Assembly (NCBI RefSeq): GCF_022458985.1
Contig: NC_061791.1
Coordinates: 572,501-636,500 of the forward strand
Reading direction: 5' to 3'
Length of the DNA stretch: 64,000 nucleotides
Source: Mugil cephalus
Taxonomy: Eukaryota > Chordata > Actinopteri > Mugiliformes > Mugilidae
Shown here: positions 38,111 through 49,739 of the stretch, piece after piece
Numbering within the stretch: the stretch's first letter is position 1
Layout of the letters: each line of letters opens with the position of its first letter
Program-made: the position numbers and the translations under genes
The notes under the pieces: model-generated
Seen by the model: only the letters and a program-made list of their open reading frames with translations
What the model was told of the DNA's origin: nothing
Databases searched by the model: none

Positions 38111-39647
38111 ACACTGAAGGAGACTGGTGATCCTCATGTCCTCTCAAAGCACAGGAGACGATGTCTCCAGGAGAAAAGTTGACTGTAACAGTAGAAAGTT
38201 GCTGTTTGCTGATTTCCTGTTTGTTCTTGAACCAGACGTAGGAAATGTGATCAGCTGGACTGCAGCTGCTGAGACACTTGAGCTCTGCCTCAGTATCAAA
38301 CTGATGGACTGATATTATTCTGGTCACCTCCACCTGCAGAGCTGCTCATGACAACACAATGTTAATGTCAGAAGAAGAAATAGTCCAACTAAAAATACAT
38401 CCACAAACACAGTTAGTGTTGATCAGTACCTGTGACAGTCACAGTTGTTCCTGGTAAAACACTTCTCCATTCAAACCCTTGTGTTGTGAATTTGAAGTGA
38501 TACTCAGATAAATCACTCTCTCTCAGGTCACTGATTCTCAGAGTGGAGCGTCCTCTTGTTCTTTCTAGGACTTGAACACGACCTGAATACTGAGTCTTTA
38601 CTGAGGTCCTTGAAGGAAAAATAAGACTGAGGACCGCTTCCAGAACTAAGCCATAGTTTTGATTTTATTTCATTTTCATAACTGTTGTAAGTACAAGAAA
38701 TGTCCACTGATGATCCTTTGGGTGAACAGATTCTTCTCTTGATGTCATTCACTCTGTTGCATGAATCACCACTGACACCTGAAACATAATATAGTTTTTA
38801 GGCCAGTTTCACAAAAAGCCCAATAGAATTTTCATATTTTCACCCAGATGTAATTAGGTTACTGAAGTTAACTCACATTCCAAGGGAAAGAAGGAATTAG
38901 TATGTCCATCGAGGGCACAGGAAAAACTGTCTGATGGATTCAGTGAGACTGAAGAAAGATGTTTTTGCTTTTCAAACTCCAGTCCATTTTTCTACCAGAT
39001 GTAGAAGGGATAATTTGGCATTAAACAATTGCCTCGACAACTCAGCTTTGCCAAGTTACCATAACGAGATACCTCCACCTGGAGATCTGATTTCATGCAG
39101 GAAGAACAGAAACACAACAGACATTCAGACACTCAGCCATGTTCATGTAGCGTTTGCTAGATGTTAATCATATGAATGAAATCTTACCTGTGACAGTCAG
39201 ATTGACTCCAGGTGAACCAGTATATTTCCCTCCTGGTTGGTTTGTTGTAAAGCTGAACTTGTACTGAGCTGAGTCGCTCTCTCTCAGGTCTGAGATTCTC
39301 AGAGTGCTGATGTTCGTATCATGACTGAGCGTCGCACGACCTGAATACATGGAGTCTGTGGTCAGATCATCAGGTTCTTTATCAGACCCTTTGAACCAGA
39401 CTCTTTCCTCCACAGTCATAGTAACACCATCTACTCTGTATGGGTATGTGTAGGAGCAGATTATTTCCACTGATGATCCTTTTACAGCACAGATCTGAGT
39501 AGAAGTGTAAGTGACTCCATAACCATTCTGACCCTGAACCAATGGAACACAGAGAACATCAGAAACTAGAATCAGATTCATTCATTAAATACAACAATCT
39601 CTGAGAGTTTTCATTCACTATGAGTAACCCTTCTCACATCATTCAGT

Positions 39648-39830
39648 CATTTAACCCCCCCTGTTATGTTTAGGGTCAAATATTAAAGGATAACGGTTCA
39701 TCTTGCATAATTGGAACCACCCCCTGCAGATTTATATTACATAGATACTGCTTGGGTCAATTTGACCAGGCAGTCAGAGTGGAGGTAAAAGGGTGTCACA
39801 AATGTGAGACTATTTCTTTCTTTGTAACTG
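39648..39830. mobile_element. Short non-autonomous transposon fragment (GGGTCAATTTGACC type)
   Basis: The block runs from TTTAACCCCCCCTGTTATG, with AGGGTCAAAT, to GGGTCAATTTGACCAGGCAG. Such GGGTCAATTTGACCC palindromes mark common fish miniature elements. It starts beside TTAA, which fits piggyBac-like insertion, but the class is uncertain. Confidence 0.35.
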
Positions 39831-39836
39831 TGACAT

Positions 39837-40620
39837 AGAGTCCTGTGCAAAGGGTTTGGGCACATGTGGAAAAAATACTGTAATCTAAGAATGCTTATCC
39901 AAAAATATGAATAATATAGAAATAATAGAATTAGAAAAAATTACGTCACATCAATATCTGATGTTACTTTGCCTTCAAACCAGCATCAATCCTTATTGAT
40001 GCACTTGAACAAAATCAGGGATTTTGGAGGATCATGTGGTTGCTAAGGTAATTTAGTGCAGTAGATGAAAAACACGTCAAGATTATTTCCTTTCAAAATG
40101 TGAAGATGTCCAGCAGAGCCATCAGCTCAGAACTGACTCAAGTCCACCATCTACTGTCTGGAGAAGTCTGGACACAAGTGGTCTTCATGGAAGAGTTGCA
40201 GCCAAAAATCCATCCCCATGATATGAAAACAAGACCAGCTATGCACAGAAATATAGGAACTGGGCTCAGAAACATCTGGACTGGTGAGTCAACATGTGAA
40301 ATATCTGTGTGTAGCAGAAGGCAGTTTGTCGAGCAAAGGGCTGGAGAGAGCTATAGTAATGAGTGTCTGCAGGCAATAGTGAAGCATGGTGGAGGCTCCT
40401 GGAAAGTTTGGTCAGGATTAATGGTCCTCAGTGCTGAGAACAAGTCCTGGAAGTGATGGCAGTCTGGTTCAGCATCTGTGGACATTCTGGACAGAGACAA
40501 GTCTGATCCATGGACTGTCTGCTTTTCTACCTGTTGGACTTGCCAAAGCACACTTTCAGAGGTCTAGAAGAGTCTGGCCCTAATGGGTCAGGAAGGAGAT
40601 CAGTATATGTCCTGTTGTAC
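39837..40620 (+). mobile_element. Degraded Tc1/mariner transposon in intron 1 of copy A
   Basis: It begins GTCCTGTGCAAAGGGTTTGG, a usual Tc1-like end. A transposase remnant reads ECLQAIVKHGGGS at about 40357-40395. A later part follows Tc1 3' coding sequence (AGCATCTGTGGACATTCTGG, then CACACTTTCAGAGGTCTAG). Internal stretches are missing. The last segment is shared with intron 1 of copy B (47620-47900). Confidence 0.7.
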
Positions 40621-41647
40621 TGGTGGTTCGCTCTCTTTAAGGGTTGGGAGTTTGCTGACATCGTTGCATGCTGACGTCAATTTCCATTTGTGATCTGTTG
40701 CACTTTCTACAGCTCATTTTTGATCCTTTTATGCTTAGGGAGCAATAGAACAATACAAAAATAATTCAGTGTCAATCATAAATAGCTGGAAACATGAAAT
40801 ATGACGTTTTTATTTCATAACAGTTGTTGATTCATTGTCAATAATTTTTTTTCTGATCAATGAAGATTTGTATAAACTATATTCACCAATGTGTACACAG
40901 TTATTACTTTATTTTCTTTAACATGAACACAGTTTTATGAAAACTCTCTTCATCGTCGCCCTCTAAAGACACAAAGAAAGTAATGAATACTTGAAGGCTT
41001 CGCAACACAATGAACAACAGATTTTTTGTCTTAAAATGTGAGTGTACAATAACATTACCTGACACAGAAAGAAGAAAGACCAATAATCCACTTGTTGCAG
41101 CAGTTAAATTCATCTCTGCTCCTCAGATACATCAGTGTGAGTGACAAAAAACACTTCCTGGTTGAGATGTTTAAAAGTAGTTCATTCTGTGGTTATGAAC
41201 AGAGTCAGAGGCCGAGGTGTTAGACCCGCCATCATATTTGCATTTTTAGCAACTTAATGCAAATGAATGGAGGCTTGAAAATATATGAAAGATGAAATTC
41301 TGATAAATATGGAAAGTACTCGTTTTAACATGCTCTCTAAGATTCAATTTATTTATTTATTTTTTAATTACATTTCTGTTCCTCCCTACAACTTGTATGA
41401 TCTCTTTTAACATTATACATGAAGTTAGGGTCAGGGTTGCTGTCTTCCCTTGGACTCACTACTGTGTAACTGATGCAACTCAATGTCAATCAATGCTTTA
41501 ATTCACAATTAACACTGAAAGCAAAAAGAAGTGTTTACAGTGAAGTAATTTAAAGCAACATGAAAGATGAATGACATAGAAAATCCATTTGGCTTCTGTT
41601 GGGCCTCAGACAGACAGCAGGTTCTATTGTTGGGTCAGAGTGTTGGG

Positions 41648-42770
41648 TTAGTTTGTCTTGACGGTGCTGTATAGTACAAATGAATCCTCCACATTTTCTT
41701 GACGTCTTGTTCTGTGAAAATAAACCATTCAGTCAGTTTCTAAATCCACATTTATCTTTAGTTGTTTAGTCTTGGAGCAGTTTCTCACCTTGTGCAACGA
41801 CTAGAAATTAAATACACAGTGGTGTACACAGGTCCCCCTTCCTCTTCTGTTTGACTCTTGATCTCTCTTCTGTTGGATTGTGAACAATATCTGTCTGCCT
41901 CTGAAGCAGATGCTGCTGTACTGACGTCATCTTGTTCTGTGCAGATACGGATGTCCTAACACTGGAACCATGTTCAGCTGATAGGACAACACAACTGGAG
42001 TGGAACATAAATGTTGAATTGATCTGACACCTGAGGTACAAAAGAGTTGTAATGTGAGATGAGTATTTCTTGCCACATTCTCCTGAAAAATGTAGTTTAG
42101 ACGTGATTCAACTGAAATCCAGGATTTCTTAACCTTCTCACCTGTGCTGTGTGCCAGGTCTCTCTCACATCAGCTGTTGAGTGAACACTTACTTCTTCTG
42201 GTACGAGAATAAAGAATAAACAGAGTGAATGAAACATTTGATGGTGGAGTGGTGCATTAGTGAACGTGATCACAGCCAAGAACTATCATGATCCACAGAA
42301 GAAACCGGGAACAGCGAGGACTAGACAGCCAGGACACAGCAGTGATCGTTCTCAGCTCTGTTTTATCTGTGTCTGGAGGATTTAATAGAAATATTTACTA
42401 CCAGTTTTAAGTCTATCACTCAGTGTTAATATGAATGGGTTAACTGACTATAATGTATATTAGTGGCTCTTACAGCAGTGATCAGGAAGAATTAGAAACT
42501 TTCCATGGAAGAAAAACTCAACAAAGACAAACTCACATTTGACGTTGATATGATGTTTCAGATGATTGTGCCAGAACGTTCTCAGCTGTACAGTGATACT
42601 CTCCAGAGTCAGAGACTGATGAGTGAAGACAAGTGTGCATCTTCATGACAGGTTGTCTGTACCGTGTAGTTAGCTGTGTATAGCATCACTGCTACAGTTC
42701 ACAGTCACTGAACTGAACTCCACTATCTCAGCAGAAGGAGTCACTGATACAGAAGGAAGCTTTGGAGGAT
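41648..42770 (-). pseudogene. 3' exons of CD22-like copy B: extra C2, membrane and tail exons, degraded
   Basis: Going 5' to 3' on the minus strand: a second, decayed C2-3 exon (42537-42770, 234 bases against 255); a membrane exon (about 42289-42372) with several one-base losses and its donor changed from ATCAG/GTGAT to ATCATGATAG; a tail exon (42142-42197, 56 against 61); a tail exon (41789-41977, 189 against about 200), out of frame early. The last exon (41648-41711) is open in the expected phase and ends ENVEDSFVLYSTVKTN. VLYSTV fits the ITIM pattern. Most differences from copy C are single-base losses, often in short runs. Either the copy lost its membrane anchor and signalling tail, or the assembly carries uncorrected indels here. 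Confidence 0.7.
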
Positions 42771-43099
42771 CTGGAGGAACCCAAAAACATAAATTATAAC
42801 AAAATTATTTAGAAATTACAAATAAAATCACTCAGATTTTAGGGGATCTGTAAACACTTCACATTACCAGATAATCTGCGACAAACTACGATTAATGTGC
42901 AAGTTCTCACAGGATTTCTCCTGTGATTATCAGTAAGGCTTAATCTGTGATAGACTGGATCAAAATTGTGGCAATGTGATAGTTTACACATCTCTCTATG
43001 CTGAAGATTTCTGTTTAACTGGATCATTTTGACTTTGTAAAACTGAGCTAAAACCTCTCCACAGTGAAACAGCCAAGAACTCAGGCAAGACAAACTCAC

Positions 43100-46000
43100 A
43101 TTTGACGTTGATATGAATGTTTTCAGATGATCTTGTGCCCAGAACGTTCTCAGCTGTACAGTGATACTCTCCAGAGTCAGAGGACTGGATGGAGCTGAAG
43201 ACAAGCTGTGGTTCTTCACTGACCAGGGTTTGGTTCTTGTACCAGGTGTAGTTAGCTGCTGGGTTAGCATCACTGCTACAGTTCACAGTCACTGAACTGA
43301 ACTCCACTATCTCAGCAGAAGGAGTCACTGATACAGAAGGAAACTTTGGAGGATCTGTAAAAGAGAATATTAAGATTATTTATCACAAATCAAAGTCTTG
43401 ATTATTTCTGTTGTGTTTCTGTGCTGCAGCTTTCGATGGTTTTAGTGTCATGTCAGTCTGTAACCAACAACAACAAGCCTTTGATGACTGATCATTCTCT
43501 AAACCTGGACCTGGGACTTCCAGTCCATACGCTGCACAGATGTTCATGTAACTTGGTTTTGATGTTCTATGTATCTCTGGCTTTTTGTCTCTGGTTTCTG
43601 CTGCCTGATGTATTTTCTCAGTTTTTCACCTTTTGTTGAGGAATAAAGTTGAAGTAAACTCACACACTGAAGGAGACTGGTGATCCTCATGTCCTCTCAA
43701 AGCACAGGAGACAATGTCTCCAGGAGAAAAGTTGACTGTAACAGTAGAAAGTAGCTGTTTGCTGATTTCCTGTTTGTTCTTGAACCAGACGTAGGAAACG
43801 TGATCAGCTGGACTGCAGCTGCTGAGACATTTGAGCTCTGCCTCAGTATCAAACTGATGGACTGATATTATTCTGGTCACCTCCACCTGCAAAGCTGCAC
43901 ATGACAACACAACATTAATGTCAAGAAGAAGAAACAGTCCAACTACAAATACATCCACAAACACAGTTAGTGTTGATCAGTACCTGTGACAGTCACAGTT
44001 GTTCCTGGTAAAACACTTCTCCATTCAAACCCTTGTGTTGTGAATTTGAAGTGATACTCAGATGAATCACTCTCTCTCAGGTCACTGATTCTCAGAGTGG
44101 AGCGTCCTCCTGTTGTTTCTAGGACTTGAACACGACCTGAATACTGAGAGTCTTCACTGAGGTCCTCAGGCTGTGAGGGATTCTTCCACTGATGACTACG
44201 ATCACGACTGAACCACAACTTTGATTTTATGTTTTTATTAGTAATGTAAGTACAAGAAATGTCCACTGATGATCCTTTGGGGGAACAGATTCTTCTCTTG
44301 ATGTAATTCACTCTGTTGCAGTATTTACTACCTGGAAGACCTGACAGGTCAAGGATGAAAGTGGAGTTGTACAGATTAACAGTAAGAACAGGACATTAAT
44401 ATCCAATCCATGTCAACAACTATATACAGTTAAAGTGAAGTAAGTTTCTATTAAAACACCACCTGAGGAAAAACTTACAGATTAATGGAGAGTGATGATC
44501 CTCGTATCTTGTAAATGCACATGAATAACTGTTGTCATAATTGTTGACTTCAAAACGACTGAATCCTCCACCGGTCATTTGGTTTCCACTTTGGTACCAG
44601 ATGTAGGAAGGATTCTTCTCTATCAGACATCTGCTTTGACAACTCAACTCTACCCCGTGATCATTACGAGATCCCACCACCTGGAGATCTGATTTCATGC
44701 AGGAAGAACAGAAACACAACAGACATTCAGACACTCAGCCATGTTCATGTAGCGTTTGCTAGATGTTGATCACATGAATGAAATCTTACCTGTGACAGTC
44801 AGATTGATTCCAGGTGAACCAGTATATTTCCCTCCTGGTTGGTTTGTTGTGAAGCTGAACTTGTACTGAGCTGAGTCGCTCTCTCTCAGGTCTGAGATTC
44901 TCAGAGTGCTGATGTTCTTATCATGACTGAGCGTCACACGACCTGAATACATGGAGTCTGTGGTCAGATCATCAGGTTCTTTATCAGACCCTTTGAACCA
45001 GACTCTTTCCTCCACAGTCATAGTAACACCATCTACTCTGTATGGGTATGTGTAGGAGCAGATTATTTCCACTGATGATCCTTTTACAGCACAGATCTGA
45101 GTAGAAGTGTAAGTGACTCCATAACCATTCTGACCCTGAACCACTGGAACACAGAGAACATCAGAAACATTATTATTATTACTAAACACAACAGTCTCAA
45201 AGATTTTTCATTCACTACAAATAACTCTTCGCACATCATTCATTAATTTAATGAACACAGAACTGCAGCTCTTGTTGGGGTGTTTCTGGTTTGCAGCAAG
45301 GATGGAGTAGAACCAGAAATAGGTAGACCAGTGTGTTTCTGGTTCTGATAGAATATAGTCAGAACACTCAGTGGATCTTAAACCAGTCTGGGGGTCCATG
45401 ATGACCTCTGATGGGAACTCAGAACTGGTTCTGGTCGGATGGAGCTGGATAACACACGACACCAGGATGCATTATGGCCCTAAGACCAACTGGTTTAGGC
45501 AGACTGATCTTTGGTCCATGTTCTTCTGTAGGACCTTGGGTCCTTCCATTCATGTGGAAGTTCCTTTGACCAGTAGCTCCTACCTCAGACCATGTGCACT
45601 CTTTCACGAAGACTGGATTCCGTGATGGCCTCTACTAGCAGGATAATTCTATCACATCTTCTGGAATGGTTGGATTTCATGGTGTTGAACCAGATCTCAG
45701 TCCAGTCCAGCCTCTGTGGACTTTCTGAAGCAACAACCCACTAAAACATTGGACGTCCAGATCATGTCTATATTGCGTCAGTCGGTCCAAGACCCATTTT
45801 GGACCTCTACACGACATGCAAAAAAGTCCGCTTTTCGGAAGTCTAATCATGACCGTATTTGGACGTCAATATGCAGTTGAACAGCTATGTCACTTTTTTG
45901 GATGTCTAAGACAGGTGCAGGGAATTGACATGATGCATTATTATCATAATAATAAAAGTAATCTTTTTGTTTGTTTTCATTTTCTGACTTTTCTTTGCTA

Positions 46001-48319
46001 AAATAATATTAATACAACAAAATGAATAAAGGTGTATTTGGGGGAAACACAACATGTACATCCACTCTGATTGGCCAAGGTGTTTCTCTAAGTGGCCGTT
46101 TGGCCCTGCACCACCGACCTCTGCACCGACAATCTGCAGCCGTCTGAAATCAACGTTCACTGAATTGCAAGTAAGTTTGGTCAACCCATAGACTGCCTAG
46201 TTAATTTTGTGTTCATTTATGCATTTATAGTGTTCACCGTTTTAGCTTTCTTGTGTTAATCTGTTTTAAACCGTCGCTATTGCATCTGCTAACATTGGCT
46301 TTTGAACACAACAGTTTGTTTATAACGAAGCCGGCGAAAAATCCATACATAGAGTGGTTAGCAACGTTATATATAACACATACGATGTTGTGAGTAGTAG
46401 TAGTTTAGAGTCTTGTCTTTTTCTGCTTGTGCAGATGGAATCATGCTATTTGATAATCTGGCCACTGAGGAACTTATAAGGACACACACTTCAGAGCATT
46501 TAAAGCATGCACCGCTAAGGAGAGGAGATGGGGGCTTCACAGTCACTCAGGGCTGCTTTTGTTTGAAGAAACTATGCTCAGCTATGTTATTTTTACGAAT
46601 AGTGTTGTTTTACAAGTGTATATGACACCTAGACTGTAGCTGTTGTCCTAAGTGTGTTGTTTTTCTTTTTTGTTATTGTTGTTAAAGGTAGGATAGACAA
46701 AGGGAATGTATGTTTTTTTTTTTTTAAAAAAAAAGATTTTTTTCCCGGTGTTCAGTTTTTTATTATTATTATTATTATTATTTTATATTTTAATTGTTCT
46801 TATATTTGTACATAGTCAAATGTTGTACAGACCCAAGAGGTGTAATTTTATTCATTGTATTTTACCACTTTTTTTTTTTTTTTTTCAAACTTAAATGAGG
46901 GTTATGCTGGTTGCTGTTTGTTGAATACTAGTAACTAGTATTTTTCAACTGAAATCAACATGACAGTTTGCAATAAAGATGGGGGAAAACAGTCGGGATT
47001 GGATTGTGATTTATTGTTAACCTGGTTTAGTCTTGTGCCCAGAAGATAGGAACCTGTTTCCTGTACCAGTTAATTTTTCTGTAGCTTCATTTGATATTGT
47101 CAGGTTAAATTTGAGTTTAACAACAGGTGTTAAACTTCTGGGCCACAATAACCTCGTACTTTATTGATAAACCGAGCGCCGTCCAGTGGATCGAGACATT
47201 GGAGGAAGTTTACAAAGTGACGGTAATTAACGGTAGATTAAGAGCCCCAAAGAGCAGATATTGAGCAAGATAGTTATCTGTTGTTTATCTTAGTACTCGC
47301 GAGTATCTGACGCAGTGCATGACTGTTGTGAAAGTGGAGACATGCGGCGACGTGTATTTGTATTACAAAAAAAAAATTGAAGGAGCAGAGGCTAGGATTT
47401 AAGAATGACAGCCGGCCACTCCTTAATGAATGTGGAGGAAACATTGGTACAGTATAAAAACAATGTCTAAAACGAGTTCGAATACGACGTAGAAAAGATG
47501 TCCACAAAGACCACATTTGGACTACAAGTAGCCCCTATAAGTACGTACTGTAGACGTCATGAAAGGATGTTCAGTAGACGTCAAAAAAAGAAGTCGTCTG
47601 GAGAAAGGTCGTCTCAGCTTGCTCGACTTGCCAAAGCACACCTTTAGAGGTCTAGAGGAGTCCAGGCCTAACGGGTCAGGAAGGAGATCACAGTCTTTTG
47701 TCCTGCTTTGTTGGTGGCACTGTCTCTTTAAGGGTTGGGGGTTTTGCTGACATTAGCATGGTGAGGTTTTGGTGGTTGGCAGGTTAACGATGTAAATTTC
47801 CATTTGTGATCTCTTCCTCTTTCTACAGGTTATCTTTGATGCTTTTATGTTTCCGAAGCAATACAAAGATACAACAATAATTCAACAAGACTGACTATTC
47901 AAGATCATTTCATTGATCTCTGCGGGGAAATTGTTTTGTCCAAGAGTAACGTCGGACATATATGTGACCAGACATAGACAAAAGAGTACAAGGATAAAAA
48001 ACAGAATAAGATAAAAATAAAATAATCTTAAAAATAGTGTAAGGATGAGGTAGTAAAGTTACAAAAAATATATTGAAATTATACAGTCCAATCTACAATC
48101 ACAGACATGAGATATAGACATTTTAACGTCTCAGTCCGGATCGAAAGTGTCTTAGTGTTTGTTAAATAACGTGTTTATAAAGTGTCTTTCATGTAGATGC
48201 AGATGCGCAACAGACAGTGCAATCACCCAATAATCACTCATAAGTAGCTGTACAATAACATTACCTGACACAGAAAGAAGAAAGACCAAGAATCCACTTG
48301 TTGCAGCAGTTAAATTCAT
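43100..48319 (-). CDS. CD22-like Ig receptor copy B, intact ectodomain exons
   Basis: Fish CD22/Siglec-like immunoglobulin receptor. Exons on the minus strand, all phase 1 with good splice sites: signal 48265-48319 (MNLTAATSGFLVFLLSVS), V1 44790-45143, C2-1 44479-44688, V2 43984-44340, C2-2 43664-43894, C2-3 43100-43354. Each has exactly the length of its counterpart in copy C (55, 354, 210, 357, 231, 255). V1 starts GQNGYGVTYTSTQICAVKGS and lacks the usual F-strand Cys (AQYKFSF), a common trait of this fish family. C2-3 is a standard C2 set with CSSD...YHCTAEN. Intron 1 is 3.1 kb because of nested transposons. The exons after 43100 are damaged (see 41648-42770), so as written the gene could make a secreted or non-functional product. 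Ligand binding, including sialic acid, cannot be inferred. Confidence 0.75.
45225..45738 (+). mobile_element. Degraded Tc1/mariner transposon, left part, in intron 1 of copy B
   Basis: 45470-45725 follows the central and DDE part of a fish Tc1 transposase gene (CACCAGGATGCATTATGG, GGACCTTGGGTCCTTCCATT, AGCAGGATAATTCTATCACA). Its limits are approximate. It is interrupted at about 45739 by another element and seems to resume at about 47620. Confidence 0.7.
45739..47620. mobile_element. Non-autonomous element with GACGTC-rich ends, nested in Tc1
   Basis: The 1.9-kb block separates two parts of the Tc1 relic. It starts CACTAAAACATTGGACGTCC. Both ends carry repeated GGACGTC/AGACGTC words (about 45745-45880 and 47540-47600). 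The CACTA-like start and subterminal repeats suggest an EnSpm/CACTA-type derivative, but no clean inverted repeat was seen. I recognise no coding sequence inside; short frames near 46413 and 47274 look accidental. Confidence 0.45.
47620..47900 (+). mobile_element. Tc1 relic, right part, plus flank shared with copy A
   Basis: GACTTGCCAAAGCACACC and AGAGGTCTAGAGGAGTCC continue the Tc1 3' coding end. The following 200 bases (CTCTTTAAGGGTTGGG, TTTCCATTTGTGATCT) match 40537-40800 in intron 1 of copy A. So the insertion predates the A/B duplication. Confidence 0.65.
47900..48070. mobile_element. LINE/SINE-derived fragment
   Basis: ATTTCATTGATCTCTGCGGG then GAAATTGTTTTGTCC, followed by A-rich AAGATAAAAATAAAATAATC. 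This is the typical reversed tail of a common fish retroposon. The fragment is too short for a family name. Confidence 0.4.
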
Positions 48320-48663
48320 CTCTGCTCCTCAGATACATCAGTGTGCGTGACAAGAAACATTTCCGGGTTGAGATGTTTAAAAATAGTTCATCCACGTACT
48401 TCTTTCTGACTCCACCTCTGCTCTGGATCCAACAACCATCTTCACAACAATGTAAGCAAAACCAAAGAAATAGTGTTCAGAAATCCAGAAAACAAGTCAA
48501 CAACTACTTTCAGCAATCAGGACACTGAAAGCACCACATTGCCCACCACCTACTGTTACTCCTTTAGATCATCCAACCAGTCCTCATCTATTGCTCCATC
48601 CAGTCCAGTTCTTTTTCTGACATTGTCTTTAGTTCAGGAGTGACTTGACTTAACGAATGTGAC

Positions 48664-49216
48664 TGTTACGTTTCCATTTATTTGGAAACAGTAACGCTGA
48701 CAATCAACAAAGAAAAACTCAGAGATGATGGGAGGCAGTTAAAGAAAAGAAATGTATTTATAATACTTAAATGAAAAGGTACACAACAGATGTAGGTTTC
48801 AAACAATGTGGGGGGAGAGAGGGACCGATGGGGCTTGTGCCAAATAAAATAGACAAATTACAATCAAAATGAGCCTAGCTCAACTATCTCTGGGTGAAAA
48901 GAAAAGAAAAAGCCTGACTCTACTGGCTACAAAACATCCGAAAATAATAAAAATACAATCATGGCAGTAAGACCCCAGTCTTACCTTGGTCCCTATTCCA
49001 CTCCACAAACCTACCTATCCAACAAAATAAGTCAGTCAGTCAGAGAGAGAGAGACAATGAGAGAGCAACACAACAGAAGCTTTTCAAATGTCCCTCCTTC
49101 TCTGATTGGCTGGAGTATGAGCCAATCCACAGGCTGGCAGCCAACCTTCCACCTCTCACCTGCAGGACGACAGCAGAGAGAGCAAGAGAGAGACACACAA
49201 ATCTATACACATAACA
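48664..49216. mobile_element. Solo LTR (fossil LTR retrotransposon), 553 bp
   Basis: The element begins TGTTACGTTTCC and ends CACATAACA, so the ends form the inverted pair TGTTA...TAACA. It is flanked by a perfect 5-base direct repeat, GTGAC, at 48659-48663 and 49217-49221. There is no internal coding region, so it is a solo LTR left by recombination. The family cannot be named; the perfect flanking repeat suggests it is not very old. It lies 345 bases upstream of the copy B start codon. Confidence 0.75.
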
Positions 49217-49739
49217 GTGACATTTGTAGCCCATAGGACTCGCCCGAGCATATCCCCCAAATTCTTGATTGGATTTTGCTTGACATTCCTCTGTGGCTGT
49301 GGTTGTCTCTATTGCTGGTCCACTTTTTCCCTTCCATTTATCCTTCTATGAATATGTTTGGATACAGCCTGGATACAGCACTTCTGGAATCTTCGGCAAT
49401 GACTTTTTGTGGCTTTCCCTCCTTATAGAGTGTGTCAATGACTATCCTCTGAACATTTGTCAAGTCAACAGTCTTCCCCATGATTGTGTAGCCTACTGAT
49501 CCAGACTGAGAGACCATTTAAAGGCTCAGGAAACCTTTCCAGGTGTTTAGAATTAATTTGCGAATTGGGTGTGATACCATGAGTTTCCAATATTGAACGT
49601 TTTCATAATATTCTAATTTTTCGAGACCCTGAGTTTTGGGTTTTCATTACCTGTAAGCCATAAACAGGACAATTACAAGAAATAAAGGCTTGGTATATTT
49701 CACTCTATGTGCAATTAACTTTTTTACAATATTCTATTT

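Larger units (their letters stand above)
38111..41113 (-). pseudogene. CD22-like Ig receptor copy A, truncated and broken
   Basis: Same exon order as copies B and C, minus strand: signal exon 41059-41113 (MNLTAATSGLLVFLLSVS), V-like 39188-39541, C2-like 38877-39086, V-like 38430-38778, C2-like 38111-38341. Lengths of the first, second, third and last (55, 354, 210, 231) match the intact copy. It is broken in several ways. The V1 acceptor AG is changed to AT (CCATTGG for CCAGTGG). C2-1 has TAG after YIW, where the other copies have a Tyr codon. V2 is 8 bases shorter and loses frame, including a 2-base loss near 38586. The C2-3, membrane and tail exons are absent. C2-1 is also more diverged than in B and C. 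Intron 1 carries a Tc1 relic. Most likely a dead partial duplicate. Confidence 0.8.

Noticed and set aside
40100-40456. 118-codon plus-strand frame as a host gene
   Set aside because: It contains ECLQAIVKHGGGS and lies within the Tc1 relic; it is a transposase fragment, not a host gene.
43421-43639. 72-codon plus-strand frame, also near 37796 and, on minus, near 62593
   Set aside because: It lies in the intron between C2-2 and C2-3 of all receptor copies and overlaps splice regions; its recurrence reflects the duplications, not a gene.
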